The position numbers and the translations under genes were made by a program. This document shows, piece after piece, positions 30,370 through 38,053 of a stretch of DNA of 64,000 bases. Origin of the DNA: Hyphomicrobium_A sp963812795 (GTDB lineage: Bacteria > Pseudomonadota > Alphaproteobacteria > Rhizobiales > Hyphomicrobiaceae); assembly GCA_963812795.1 (NCBI GenBank), contig CAWEWG010000007.1, positions 806,001 through 870,000 on the forward strand, given 5' to 3'. The stretch's first letter is position 1; each line of letters opens with the position of its first letter. The notes beneath the pieces were generated by a model, which searched no databases, was not told the origin of the DNA, and worked only from the letters and a program-made list of their open reading frames with translations.

Positions 30370-30536
30370 CTAGTGTCCCGATTCCGAAGTTCGCCAGGAC
30401 TTGCGGCTAGGACCGGGAGCGAACTTCGGAATCATAAGGGACACTAGAAGCCTAAACTTGCTAGTGTGATTCAGATCGAGAAATTCGCTCGGTACCCAGC
30501 CGCGCGTGATGGCGAATTTCTTGATCATCACACTAG
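30370..30536. repeat. 167-bp bipartite palindromic element, copy A
   Basis: Two long hairpins in tandem. The first, 30370-30447, begins ctagtgtcccgattccgaag and ends atcataagggacactag. The second, 30461-30536, begins ctagtgtgattcagatcgag and ends ttgatcatcacactag. Both are bounded by CTAG and share an internal aattcgc/aagttcgc arm; 13 bp separate them. Copy B at 37327 has the same total length and nearly the same arms. No coding capacity. Confidence 0.9.
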
Positions 30537-30624
30537 CTTGCGCAATCGCCCGACTGCGCTATCAGTGTCAAGCCCGCGGGCTCCCCGTGGACGAGTATCC
30601 CCAAGGGCTTACGGGCGCCCGCGC

Positions 30625-32442
30625 ATGAGCTTCCTCCCATTGACGCTGGAACGGCTGGAGCGCGCAAGCGCGCAGCTCCTCGACACACTCGCCGCCCGCC
30701 CGCGCCTTGCCGCCGCGGCGCTGCTGGCGCTGGCCGTGTTCACGTACCTTCCGGGGGTGTTCCTGCTGCCGCCGGTCGACCGCACCGAGGTCGTCTATGC
30801 GCAGTCGGCGCGCGGCATGGTCGAGCGCGGCACGGCGATCGATTCCAGCTACGAGGGCGAGCGCTTCGCATTCCGGCCCATCGGCATCTACTGGCTGCAG
30901 GCGGCAACGACCAAGGTGCTCGGCAAGTGGAGCCGGGACGACATCGCCACCTACCGGCTGCCCTCGCTGCTCGCCGGCATCCTCGCCGTATTGGCCACGT
31001 GGTGGCTGACGCGGCCGCTGCTCGGCGACCGGCGCGCGGTCATCGCCGCGGGGCTGTTCGCCGTGTCGCCCATCGTGGCGCTGCAGGCGACGCTGGCGAT
31101 CCCCGAAGGCCCGCTGCTGCTCGCCATCGTCGTCGCCCAACTGACGCTGCTGCGACTTTACTGCGCGCCCGACAGCGACCGCGACAAGCAGCTGTGGCTG
31201 GCGCTGGCGTTCTGGGCGGCGCAGGGCGGCGGCATGCTGCTCAATGCGCTGGCGGTGCCGATCCTGTCGCTGGCGACGCTCATCGCGCTCTACGTCATGG
31301 ACCGCCGCCTCGACTGGCTGTGGCGCCTGCGCCCGCTCGTCGGCATCCCCCTGATGCTGGCGATCGCCGCGCCGTGGCTGCTCATCCGCGCGCATTTCGA
31401 CGGCGGCGTACCGTTCAGCGGGCTCACCTGGGGCGAGTTCATCCGCGCCCTCGGCGGCGCCCAGGACATGAAATGGAAGGCGGCGCCGCTCACCTTCACG
31501 CTCGCCTTCCTGCTCGGCTTCCTGCCCGGAGCCGTGCTGCTGTGGCCGGCGCTGCAGAACCTGTGGCGCGAGCGCGGCGACGCCCTGCAGCGCTTCCTGT
31601 TCGCCTGGATCGTCGGCTACTGGCTGTATCTGGAGCTGATCGCCTCCAAGCCGGCGCTCTACACCGTGCAGGCGATGTTCCCCGCCGCCGCCGCCGCCGT
31701 GGCGCTGGTGCTCGATCGCGGGTTGCCGGAGGCGGCTTGGCAAAGTGGCAAGCTCGCCATCCCCCCGCGCATGCTGCGGCTGCCTGCATGGCTGGTCATG
31801 GGTGGAACCATCGCGATGTTCGCCGCCATCGTGAACATTGCGCGTGCGCCCTCGACGTTCCTCATCGTCGTCGGCGCGACGCTCGTTGCCGTGCTGTTCA
31901 CGTTCGCGGCGCGTGCTGCGGGCGAGTGGCGCGCCGCCGCCTGGCTCACGACGAGCGTTGCCGGTTTTGCCCTGTTCATCGTCTACACCTTCGCCGTGCT
32001 GATGCCGTCGGCAGAGATCGGCTGGCCGGCGCCGCGCATCGCCGAGGCGGTGGCGCCGCTGCGCCGCTGCGTCATCGGGCCGGTCGGCGTCGTCGGCTTC
32101 CGCGAGCCGTCGACCACCTTCGTCCTCGGCCGCGACGCCAACGCCAAAGTCGATACGCTCGCCGGCTGGATGGCGGGCGGCGAGGACGGCATCGCCGTCG
32201 TCGAGGACCGTTGGCAGCCCGATCTCGCCAGGGCATTGGCCGCGCGCGGCGCCAAGGCCCCGCCGCGCCTCGGCTGCGTCGAAGCCTTCAATGTGATGCG
32301 CGGCTGCCCGCTCGACTTCTCTATCTATGCCACCGGCCGCGATGTGCTCGACCCCGGCTGCAAGATGGCCGAGGAATTCGCCTGCTCGATCCCGCTGCCG
32401 TTGCAGCCCGACGACGCCGACCCCAAGTCCCGTTGCCGTTAG
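30625..32442 (+). CDS. ArnT-like (GT83) polytopic glycosyltransferase
   Basis: 605 residues with about ten membrane helices. The N-terminal loop VDRTEVVYAQSARGMVERG carries the acidic residues typical of ArnT/PMT-type lipid-linked sugar transferases, with FAFRPIGIYWLQAATTK after it. Such enzymes move a sugar from undecaprenyl phosphate to lipid A or protein on the periplasmic side. Substrate not predictable. The C-terminal 120 residues form a soluble domain (VGVVGFREPSTTFVLGRD). ATG 30625 opens the first amphipathic segment. Free-standing, with a redoxin gene 88 bp downstream. Confidence 0.85.
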   Translation: MSFLPLTLERLERASAQLLDTLAARPRLAAAALLALAVFTYLPGVFLLPPVDRTEVVYAQSARGMVERGTAIDSSYEGERFAFRPIGIYWLQAATTKVLGKWSRDDIATYRLPSLLAGILAVLATWWLTRPLLGDRRAVIAAGLFAVSPIVALQATLAIPEGPLLLAIVVAQLTLLRLYCAPDSDRDKQLWLALAFWAAQGGGMLLNALAVPILSLATLIALYVMDRRLDWLWRLRPLVGIPLMLAIAAPWLLIRAHFDGGVPFSGLTWGEFIRALGGAQDMKWKAAPLTFTLAFLLGFLPGAVLLWPALQNLWRERGDALQRFLFAWIVGYWLYLELIASKPALYTVQAMFPAAAAAVALVLDRGLPEAAWQSGKLAIPPRMLRLPAWLVMGGTIAMFAAIVNIARAPSTFLIVVGATLVAVLFTFAARAAGEWRAAAWLTTSVAGFALFIVYTFAVLMPSAEIGWPAPRIAEAVAPLRRCVIGPVGVVGFREPSTTFVLGRDANAKVDTLAGWMAGGEDGIAVVEDRWQPDLARALAARGAKAPPRLGCVEAFNVMRGCPLDFSIYATGRDVLDPGCKMAEEFACSIPLPLQPDDADPKSRCR

Positions 32443-32530
32443 TTGCTTCCCGCCCAACTTGAGCCGGCGGGTGCAAAGCGCTATGCCGCTAGCAAGCATC
32501 CCGCACTCCTATGCCGAGAAAGGTCGCCCC

Positions 32531-33302
32531 ATGGCCGACACCCAATTCAATCCCGAGACGCCGCCCGAGCTCGTCACCGCGCAGTGGTTCAACGCTCCCG
32601 AGCCGCTGTCGCTGAAGAAGCTGAAGGGCAAGGTCGTCGTCCTCGTCGCCTTCCAGATGCTGTGCCCGGGTTCCTTGCGCCACTCGCTGCCGCAGGCCGG
32701 CCGCATCGCCCGCGCCTTCTCGACCGACGAGGTCGCGGTCGTCGGCCTGCACATGGTGTTCGAGAACCACGCCGACATGTCGCCCTCGCAGCTCGAGCCG
32801 TTCCTCAAGTCCGAGCACATCGAGATCCCCATCGCCGTCGACAAGGTGAACGGCGCGGGCCTCCCCGAGACGATGGAAGCCTACGGCATGCAGGGCACGC
32901 CGACGCTGCTGGTGTTCGACCGCCAGGGCCGCCTGCGCCGCCACTACCTCGGCGCCGTCGACGACGTGCGCCTCGGCGCCGAGATCATGGCGCTGTGCAT
33001 CGAGGACGCCAAGGCGCCGCGCGAAGCCTCCGTCGCCATCGAGAAGAAGCTGCACGCCGCGCTGGTCGATCCCCAGCAGCACGAGCACGTGCACGACGGC
33101 AGTTGCTGCGGCGGTCATGGCCACTCGCACGACCACGACGCACGACCACGACCACGGGCCCGACCATGCGCACGCGCACGGTCATTCGCATGATCACGCC
33201 CACGATCACGAGGGCGGCTGCTGCGGCGGCAAGCACGCGCACGACCACAGCCACGAGGGCCACGACCACGCCCACGGCGAAGGCTGCGGCTGCAAGCACT
33301 AG
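32531..33302 (+). CDS. redoxin-domain protein with His/Cys-rich metal-binding tail
   Basis: Residues 1-180 have a thioredoxin/redoxin fold (KGKVVVLVAFQMLCPGSLRH, GLHMVFENHADMSPSQL, YGMQGTPTLLVFDRQGRLRR). The active-site segment has Cys45 but Ser48 where a CxxC partner would be. From residue 200 the chain becomes CCGGHGHSHDHD. After one frameshift near 33137-33150, inside the cac/gac repeat, it continues HDHDHGPDHAHAHGHSHDHA, then GGCCGGKHAHDHSHEG, ending EGCGCKH at 33302. The tail has over 20 His and several Cys, suggesting Zn, Ni or Co binding. Without the repair the frame ends at 33193 in Arg/Pro nonsense. ATG 32531 is clear. Confidence 0.8.
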
Positions 33303-33308
33303 TTTTGT

Positions 33309-33453
33309 CTGTCATCCCGGGCGAGCGAGTGGAACGAGCGACGACCCGGGACCCAGCGGGAATTGGGCGAAGCTCAATATTTCGGGGCTTCGCCACACCT
33401 ATCCTGGGTCCCGGATAGCCGCTCGCAGCGGCTCGCGGCTTCCGGGATGACAG
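33309..33453. repeat. intergenic inverted repeat (tgtcatcccgg type)
   Basis: Arms ctgtcatcccggg (from about 33308) and cttccgggatgacag (ending about 33453), with an inner cgacccgggaccc/gggtcccgg pair, form a roughly 145-bp nested palindrome. Relatives occur at 53157 and 54857. Such repeats are common in Bradyrhizobium-like genomes. Confidence 0.8.
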
Positions 33454-33534
33454 TTAGAGCGTTTCCACAGCCTTCAATCCGCCCCCCAAATCGCGGCATG
33501 GTCGCGCATACAAGCTTATGCGCGGAGCAGGGCC

Positions 33535-34470
33535 ATGATCGAGCGCGTTGCGGACGGCGAGGAAGCGGACGAGGCGGCGCACGAGAAGCCGCGCGGCGCC
33601 AAGGCGGCGACCAAAGCCACGTTCGACAAGAAGACCATCGCCCTCGTCTATGACTTCGACGGCACGCTGTCGCCGCGGCCGATGCAGGACTACGCCTTCC
33701 TGCCGCAAATCGGCGAGGACCCGGACGCCTTCTGGAAGGAATCGAACGAGATCGCCCGCCGTGAGAAGGCCGACGGGCTGATCACCTACATGCACCTGCT
33801 CTACAAGAAGGCAAAGGCTAAGGGCGTGCGCATCGATCGCGCCGACCTCGTGGCGCAGGGCAAGAACGTCGAGCTGTTCGCCGGCGTCGAGGAGTGGTTC
33901 GACGAGATCGGCGCCTACGTGAAAGAGCACGCCCAAAGCCAGGGCGTCAGCCTGCGCCACTACATCGTCTCGGCGGGCCTCACCGAGATCATCGAAGGCA
34001 CGCGCATCTACAAGCGCTTCCACAACGTCTTCGCCTCGGAATACTGGTTCGACGCCTACGAGGTGCCGTTCCCCAAGCGCGTCATCACCGACACCGGCAA
34101 GACGCAATACCTGTTCCGCATCAACAAGGGCATCGAGGACTTAGGTCAGGGGATCAACGAGCACATGGACGAGGCGGCGCGGCCGATCCCGTTCGCCAAC
34201 ATGATCTACTTCGGCGACGGCGACACCGACGTGCCGTCGATGGCGGTGATGCGCAAGAACGGCGGCCACGCCGTTGCCGTGCACACGCCCGGCCGCCCGC
34301 GCAAGAAATGCGTCGACCTGTTCAAGGCCGGCCGCTGCGATTTCTTCGCCCCCGCCGACTACCGCCGCGGCTCCGATTTGTTCAAGCGCACGTGCCTCCT
34401 CTTGGACCGCGTCCTCGCCGACATCCGCGTGCAGGAGGAGATGTGGCGCTTGGGGCGGGAGGTGAAGTGA
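33535..34470 (+). CDS. HAD-superfamily hydrolase
   Basis: 311 residues. Motif I IALVYDFDGTLSPRPMQDY gives the nucleophile Asp; motif II is likely in HYIVSAGL; the C-terminal acidic motif is NMIYFGDGDTDVPSM. A long cap (FWKESNEIARREKADGLITY) sits between. The phosphatase substrate is unknown. ATG 33535 is preceded by ggag. The stop overlaps the GTG of the next gene (GTGA). Confidence 0.88.
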   Translation: MIERVADGEEADEAAHEKPRGAKAATKATFDKKTIALVYDFDGTLSPRPMQDYAFLPQIGEDPDAFWKESNEIARREKADGLITYMHLLYKKAKAKGVRIDRADLVAQGKNVELFAGVEEWFDEIGAYVKEHAQSQGVSLRHYIVSAGLTEIIEGTRIYKRFHNVFASEYWFDAYEVPFPKRVITDTGKTQYLFRINKGIEDLGQGINEHMDEAARPIPFANMIYFGDGDTDVPSMAVMRKNGGHAVAVHTPGRPRKKCVDLFKAGRCDFFAPADYRRGSDLFKRTCLLLDRVLADIRVQEEMWRLGREVK

Positions 34471-35195
34471 AGGCGCGGGACTTGCCGAGCAACGGAACAT
34501 GCTGCATTTGTGGCATTATCGGGAAGCTATCCTTTGAACACATCCCACCTCACGCAGCCTTCAATGATCAAAGACGTTTCGAGGCAGATATCGAAAGTCT
34601 GTTGAGCGACCAGTGGGCGCCGGGTGGCCACACAAAAGGCCGACACAAGCAAGGTGGTATTGGAAAATATTCTTGTGTGAGAGGTGCAATAATCTTACTG
34701 GAGCATGGTACGGGGCTCCCTACGTTGATTTTGCGCGTCAGGCAATGCGCTTAGTTTCGGTTTCGAATGGACATATGTCGTTAGCATACCCGTATAACAT
34801 CAAGCCCCTTCGCGTGATAAAGCAGATAGTGGCGATGTTTTTCGGCATGTGAGCCGGAGCTCCAGCAGCGACATGAGCAACTTGTAAGGTTCGTGCTGAA
34901 TAAAGATCTCGGAGAGTTTCGCCATCCACATCCAACATGTCGACGCAATTGTCGAAGTGGCGTAACCGGTATATCGTTGGAATAGAACGATGTAATTTCG
35001 AAGCGTTGCCATTCGGCTTTGTATTGAGCCTGAGTACGACCGTCGACACGCGGCTAGTGGATATAGTTCGCTCAATAGGTACAGATCGCGCAATGCTAGA
35101 AGCTACCGTTTTGCCGGTTGAATCGCATTGCCCGCGGAGATGGTCAATGCCACGATTAAGACGCTATCCGTATGGCATGCGGTCGCCGCTCACCC
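34467..35195 (+). CDS. HNH-endonuclease-like protein, lower GC, frameshifted or decaying
   Basis: GTG 34467 overlaps the HAD stop. The N-terminus has a zinc-finger/HNH pattern: CCICGIIGKLSFEHIPPHAA (CxxC plus EH) and, after a break near 34675, LCERCNNLTGAWYG followed by VDFARQAMR. Beyond a break near 34850, coding-like sequence continues (EPELQQRHEQLVRFVLNKDL, then ALPFGFVLSLSTTVDTR, then LPAEMVNATIKTLSVW) to about 35195, where a palindromic repeat begins. At least four breaks are needed, one of them a deletion. Base composition is visibly nearer 50% GC than the neighbours, suggesting transfer. Similar CxxC...EHxPP proteins are annotated HNH endonucleases; activity is unproven. The end is uncertain. 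Confidence 0.55.
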
Positions 35196-35654
35196 CTGCT
35201 CGCGCCGACGGCATTCCGGCGCGCTGCAAGCGCGCCTGCCGCTAAAGCGGCGATGCTGCGCATCAGGAATGCCGTCGGCGCGAGCAGGGCGCTCCTCCTG
35301 TCGGGCGAAGCGAGTGTTGTGGCGCCACGGGCGATGGGCGGTATTTCCGTCATGGCCGCGAACGCCGAGCCGAACTTCCTTTCGTCATGGCCGCGCAGGC
35401 GGCCATCCACGCCAGCTTCAGCAAACGCTTCAAGTGAGGGCGGGGCAAGTGCGCGGCTGGCTCGTTGCCCACGGCCTCAGAACCGCTCCCCGAGACTTGC
35501 GTGGATGGCCGCCGTCACGGCGGAGCCGTGCTTCGCCCGGACGCGGCCATGACGGGGTGATGGGCGACAAGCATGCTGTCGGCGCCACCTACCGCCAGCG
35601 ATGACGGCACCCTACATCTTCCCCACAACATCTCCCGATCGAAGGAGAGCGAAG
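35196..35654. repeat. palindrome-rich intergenic region
   Basis: Two inverted repeats and no supported gene. One has perfect 22-bp arms at 35196-35217 and 35266-35287 (ctgctcgcgccgacggcatt and its inverse) enclosing smaller hairpins such as gccgctaaagcggc. The other has 15-bp arms ggcggccatccacgc (35398-35412) and gcgtggatggccgcc (35499-35513), flanked by gtcatggccgcg/cgcggccatgac outer arms. The second type is common in Bradyrhizobiaceae. Confidence 0.75.
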
Positions 35655-35924
35655 ATGCTCGCAGCTACCCCTTGCGCAAAGCTACTGGCCGCCGTCGCCC
35701 TGGCCGTCCCGCTGCTCGCCGCCGGCGCGGCGCAAGCGCGCGTCAAGCCGTACTACTGGCAGAACTACGAGACGCGCGGTCCGGTGCGCGGCTACGAGGG
35801 CTACGTCGCCCCCAACTACTACTGCTCCTACAAGCGCTATCCCAACCGCGACTGCAGCGTCGACAGGCGCGGAAAAGAGCGCTGCCGCATCGTGAGCTGG
35901 CGCCTGGAGCAGACCTGCCAGTAA
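35655..35924 (+). CDS. small secreted Tyr/Arg-rich protein of unknown function
   Basis: 89 residues. Signal peptide MLAATPCAKLLAAVALAVPL, cleavage probably after AQA. The mature region is rich in Tyr, Arg and Cys (YYWQNYETRGPVRGYEGYVA, YYCSYKRYPNRDC, RCRIVSWRLEQTC), suggesting one or two disulfides. ATG 35655 has gaaggagag upstream. No family recognised. It overlaps only repeat-derived DNA on both sides. Confidence 0.65.
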   Translation: MLAATPCAKLLAAVALAVPLLAAGAAQARVKPYYWQNYETRGPVRGYEGYVAPNYYCSYKRYPNRDCSVDRRGKERCRIVSWRLEQTCQ

Positions 35925-35942
35925 GCGGGCAGCGCACCAACA

Positions 35943-36223
35943 CCAACTAATCCCCGCCGTGCACAGCCAGGGTATCGTCCGCCATCCCGCCCCGCTGAAG
36001 GGGTCGAACTCGAGACGTTCCTGTTCGAGGGCGGGCTGCAGGTCGGGTACTGGCGGCTCCACGTAAGCCGCTACTACCTGAGGCTCGCCGCGCCCGCCGG
36101 GTGAGAGTCCCGGATGGGGGAAACCCCTTAAACGCCGCGGGTATGCCCATAATCCTGCGCGGGGCGGCAAGTGTCCGCTCAAAAACAAAACAGCTTCGCG
36201 GCGCTTCCCGCCCCGCAGCCCCT
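35943..36223 (+). repeat. dispersed ~280-bp repeat, copy 1
   Basis: Matches, in opposite orientation, 51749-52034 over its whole length, from aactaatccccgcc to ccccgcagcccct. One part reads in frame as ETFLFEGGLQVGYWRL, then VSRYYLRLA; the other is a GC-rich inverted repeat (ggggcggcaagtgtccgctc facing cttcccgccccgc). No start codon or upstream signals, so I treat it as a repeat. Confidence 0.85.
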
Positions 36224-36473
36224 CGCTCTTTGACATCCCTCGGGGCGCCCGCCCGCGAGACCGCGAAGCCATGTGCGCCGACAAATTCGCGGGGCCGCTC
36301 AGGCCCCTACAACGCACCTGTGGATGGCGTGACCCCGAGCCCACTTGCAGCGCAGCGTTTCGGCTAAGGTCACTGCAACGATTCTGCGTGTCACCCCGCA
36401 TACTCCGCGGCCACGGCCGCAAGCGCCCCTGTTGCGTTGAAGGCGCCGTCACAACGCACTCGGGAGGCTAAAG

Positions 36474-36986
36474 ATGATCAAATACATTCCACTCGCACTC
36501 GCGGCGGCCATCGCCGTACCTGCCTACTCCGGACCTGCCGTCGCGACCGACTGGGACTGGAGCATCGGCGACGGCACGTCGGCGACGCGCAACAAGCGCT
36601 CACGCGCCCGCGTGAAGTATGCCCGGCGCTACAACAAAAGTTCGGAGCCGAGCGGCACCAAGGTCATGGCCTACGTGAAGCGCGAGGGCGAAAAGGACAT
36701 CGCCGTCGAGCGTCACCAGTTCACCTGCGCCGACAAGGTGCGCGGCCTCGGCACGCAATGGATCGGCACCGAAGGCGCCATGGATGCCGCCAAGAAGGAT
36801 TGGATGGAGCGCGTGCGCTACGACTACGGCGAGTCGTTCCTCGACATGAGCAATTCGAAGGACTTCGTCTCCCGTTGCGGACGCGTGTCGATAGGCGAAA
36901 CTCTGGGTCAGGTGATGTACCGCTGCGAGATCGTCGCCCGCCCGTGCAAAGGCACCATGGCGGACACCAAGGCCGCCGCGAAGTAA
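36474..36986 (+). CDS. secreted protein of unknown function
   Basis: 170 residues with a signal peptide (MIKYIPLALAAAIAVPAYSG, cleavage likely after AVA). The mature part begins TDWDWSIGDG and contains three cysteines (FTCADK, SRCGRVS, YRCEIVARPC has two more) and a charged centre (YVKREGEKDIAVERHQ). Good ribosome site cgggagg before ATG 36474. No family recognised. A hairpin terminator follows. Confidence 0.7.
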   Translation: MIKYIPLALAAAIAVPAYSGPAVATDWDWSIGDGTSATRNKRSRARVKYARRYNKSSEPSGTKVMAYVKREGEKDIAVERHQFTCADKVRGLGTQWIGTEGAMDAAKKDWMERVRYDYGESFLDMSNSKDFVSRCGRVSIGETLGQVMYRCEIVARPCKGTMADTKAAAK

Positions 36987-37007
36987 GCCACTGCACTTCA
37001 CTGTGCG

Positions 37008-37045
37008 AGGCGGGCCGGTTCCCTCCGGTCCGCCTTGGCATTTTT
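37008..37045 (+). terminator. rho-independent terminator
   Basis: Stem aggcgggccgg (37008-37018) with ccggtccgcct (37025-37035), one G-T wobble, then tggcattttt. It lies 22 bp after the stop of the secreted protein gene. Confidence 0.8.
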
Positions 37046-37120
37046 GAGCTCGCTGAAACCTTATGGCCAGAGTGAGCGTTTCCTGCCAGCTTCGCTCAGC
37101 CCGTCACGCAGGAGGCCCCC

Positions 37121-37330
37121 ATGATGGACGATCCGCTCAGCCAACCCCTGATGCGCGTGCGCCAGGGCAGGCTCATCGCCGGCGTGTGTGGCGGCATCGC
37201 CAAATGGCTCGGCTGGGATCCAACTCTGGTGCGCCTCGGCTACGTGGTGCTGTCGGTGCTCTCGGCCGGCTTCCCGGGACTGCTCATCTACATCCTGCTG
37301 TGGATATTGATGCCGCAGGAGCCGGCCTAG
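37121..37330 (+). CDS. PspC-domain small membrane protein
   Basis: 69 residues: RQGRLIAGVCGGIAKWLGWD is the PspC signature, followed by one long hydrophobic helix (VVLSVLSAGFPGLLIYILLW) and a short tail. PspC proteins sense or respond to inner-membrane stress, but no pspA/pspB is nearby. Start ATG 37121 has caggagg upstream. The TAG stop (37328-37330) is supplied by the terminal CTAG of the palindromic element. Confidence 0.88.
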   Translation: MMDDPLSQPLMRVRQGRLIAGVCGGIAKWLGWDPTLVRLGYVVLSVLSAGFPGLLIYILLWILMPQEPA

Positions 37331-37493
37331 TGTCCCGATTCCGAAGTTCGCCACCCCTCGCGGCTAGGACACGGAGCGAACTTCGGAATCATAAGGGACA
37401 CTAGAATCATAGGGTTGCTAGTGTGATTCAGATCGAGAAATTCGCTCGATACCCAGCCGCTCATGTATGCGAATTTCTCGATCATCACACTAG
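37327..37493. repeat. 167-bp bipartite palindromic element, copy B
   Basis: Same two-hairpin design and same length as the element at 30370: hairpin one 37327-37404, 13-bp spacer, hairpin two 37418-37493, each bounded by CTAG. Arms match copy A closely; loops differ more (cacccctcgcgg against caggacttgcgg). Its ends provide the stop codons of the genes on both sides. Confidence 0.9.
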
Positions 37494-38053
37494 GCGCCAG
37501 CGTACCGCGCGATCAGGATCTGCGTGTCGCCGTAGGTGCGCCGGTCGAGCTCGGTGAAAGCGGGCGGCCAGGCGATCTGCGCGCTTGCCCGCTCCTCCAG
37601 CACGGCGATCGCGCCCGGGGTGAGCCACTTGCCTTCGACCAACGCCGTCAGCGCCCGCTCGCCCAGCCCGAGGTCATAGGGCGGGTCGAGGAAGGCGAGC
37701 TGGAACGGCGCCACGGTGCCGGCGGGGCCGAGGTCGGACGCATCGCGGCGGAAGATGCGTGTTACCCCCGTCAGCCCGAACGCCTCTACATTGGCGCGGA
37801 TCAGGGCACGGGCTTCGGGCTCGCTGTCGACGAACAGGCAGAAGACGGCGCCGCGCGAGATGGCTTCGAGGCCGAGCGCGCCGGTACCGGCGAACAGATC
37901 GATGACGCGTGCGCCGGCAAGCGAGAAATCGTCGACGCCGTGGGCAAGGATGTTGAACAGGCTTTCGCGCACGCGGTCCGCCGTCGGGCGCAGGCCATCG
38001 TGCTGCGGGCCGGCGATTGGGCGCCCGCGCAACGTGCCGGCGACGATCCTCAT
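37490..38053 (-). CDS. rsmD: 16S rRNA (guanine(966)-N2)-methyltransferase RsmD
   Basis: 187 residues. RIVAGTLRGRPI and LRPTADRVRESLFNIL at the start, SAM loop VIDLFAGTGALGLEAISRGA, catalytic LAFLDPPYDLG. Methylates G966 of 16S rRNA during small-subunit assembly. ATG 38053 overlaps the rluB stop (ATGA), giving a two-gene rRNA-modification operon. The TAG stop comes from the end of the palindromic element, so the last residues may have been altered by its insertion. Confidence 0.95.
   Translation of the reverse strand: MRIVAGTLRGRPIAGPQHDGLRPTADRVRESLFNILAHGVDDFSLAGARVIDLFAGTGALGLEAISRGAVFCLFVDSEPEARALIRANVEAFGLTGVTRIFRRDASDLGPAGTVAPFQLAFLDPPYDLGLGERALTALVEGKWLTPGAIAVLEERASAQIAWPPAFTELDRRTYGDTQILIARYAGA

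Noticed and set aside
33309..33453. Terminator of the redoxin gene as a novel structure
   Set aside because: The palindrome belongs to a repeat type common in related genomes and recurs at 53157 and 54857; it is listed as a repeat only.
36100..36160. Group II intron or riboswitch-like ggtgagagtcccggatgggg segment
   Set aside because: It is part of the dispersed repeat also found at 51749, with no intron-encoded protein or domain V-like end nearby.
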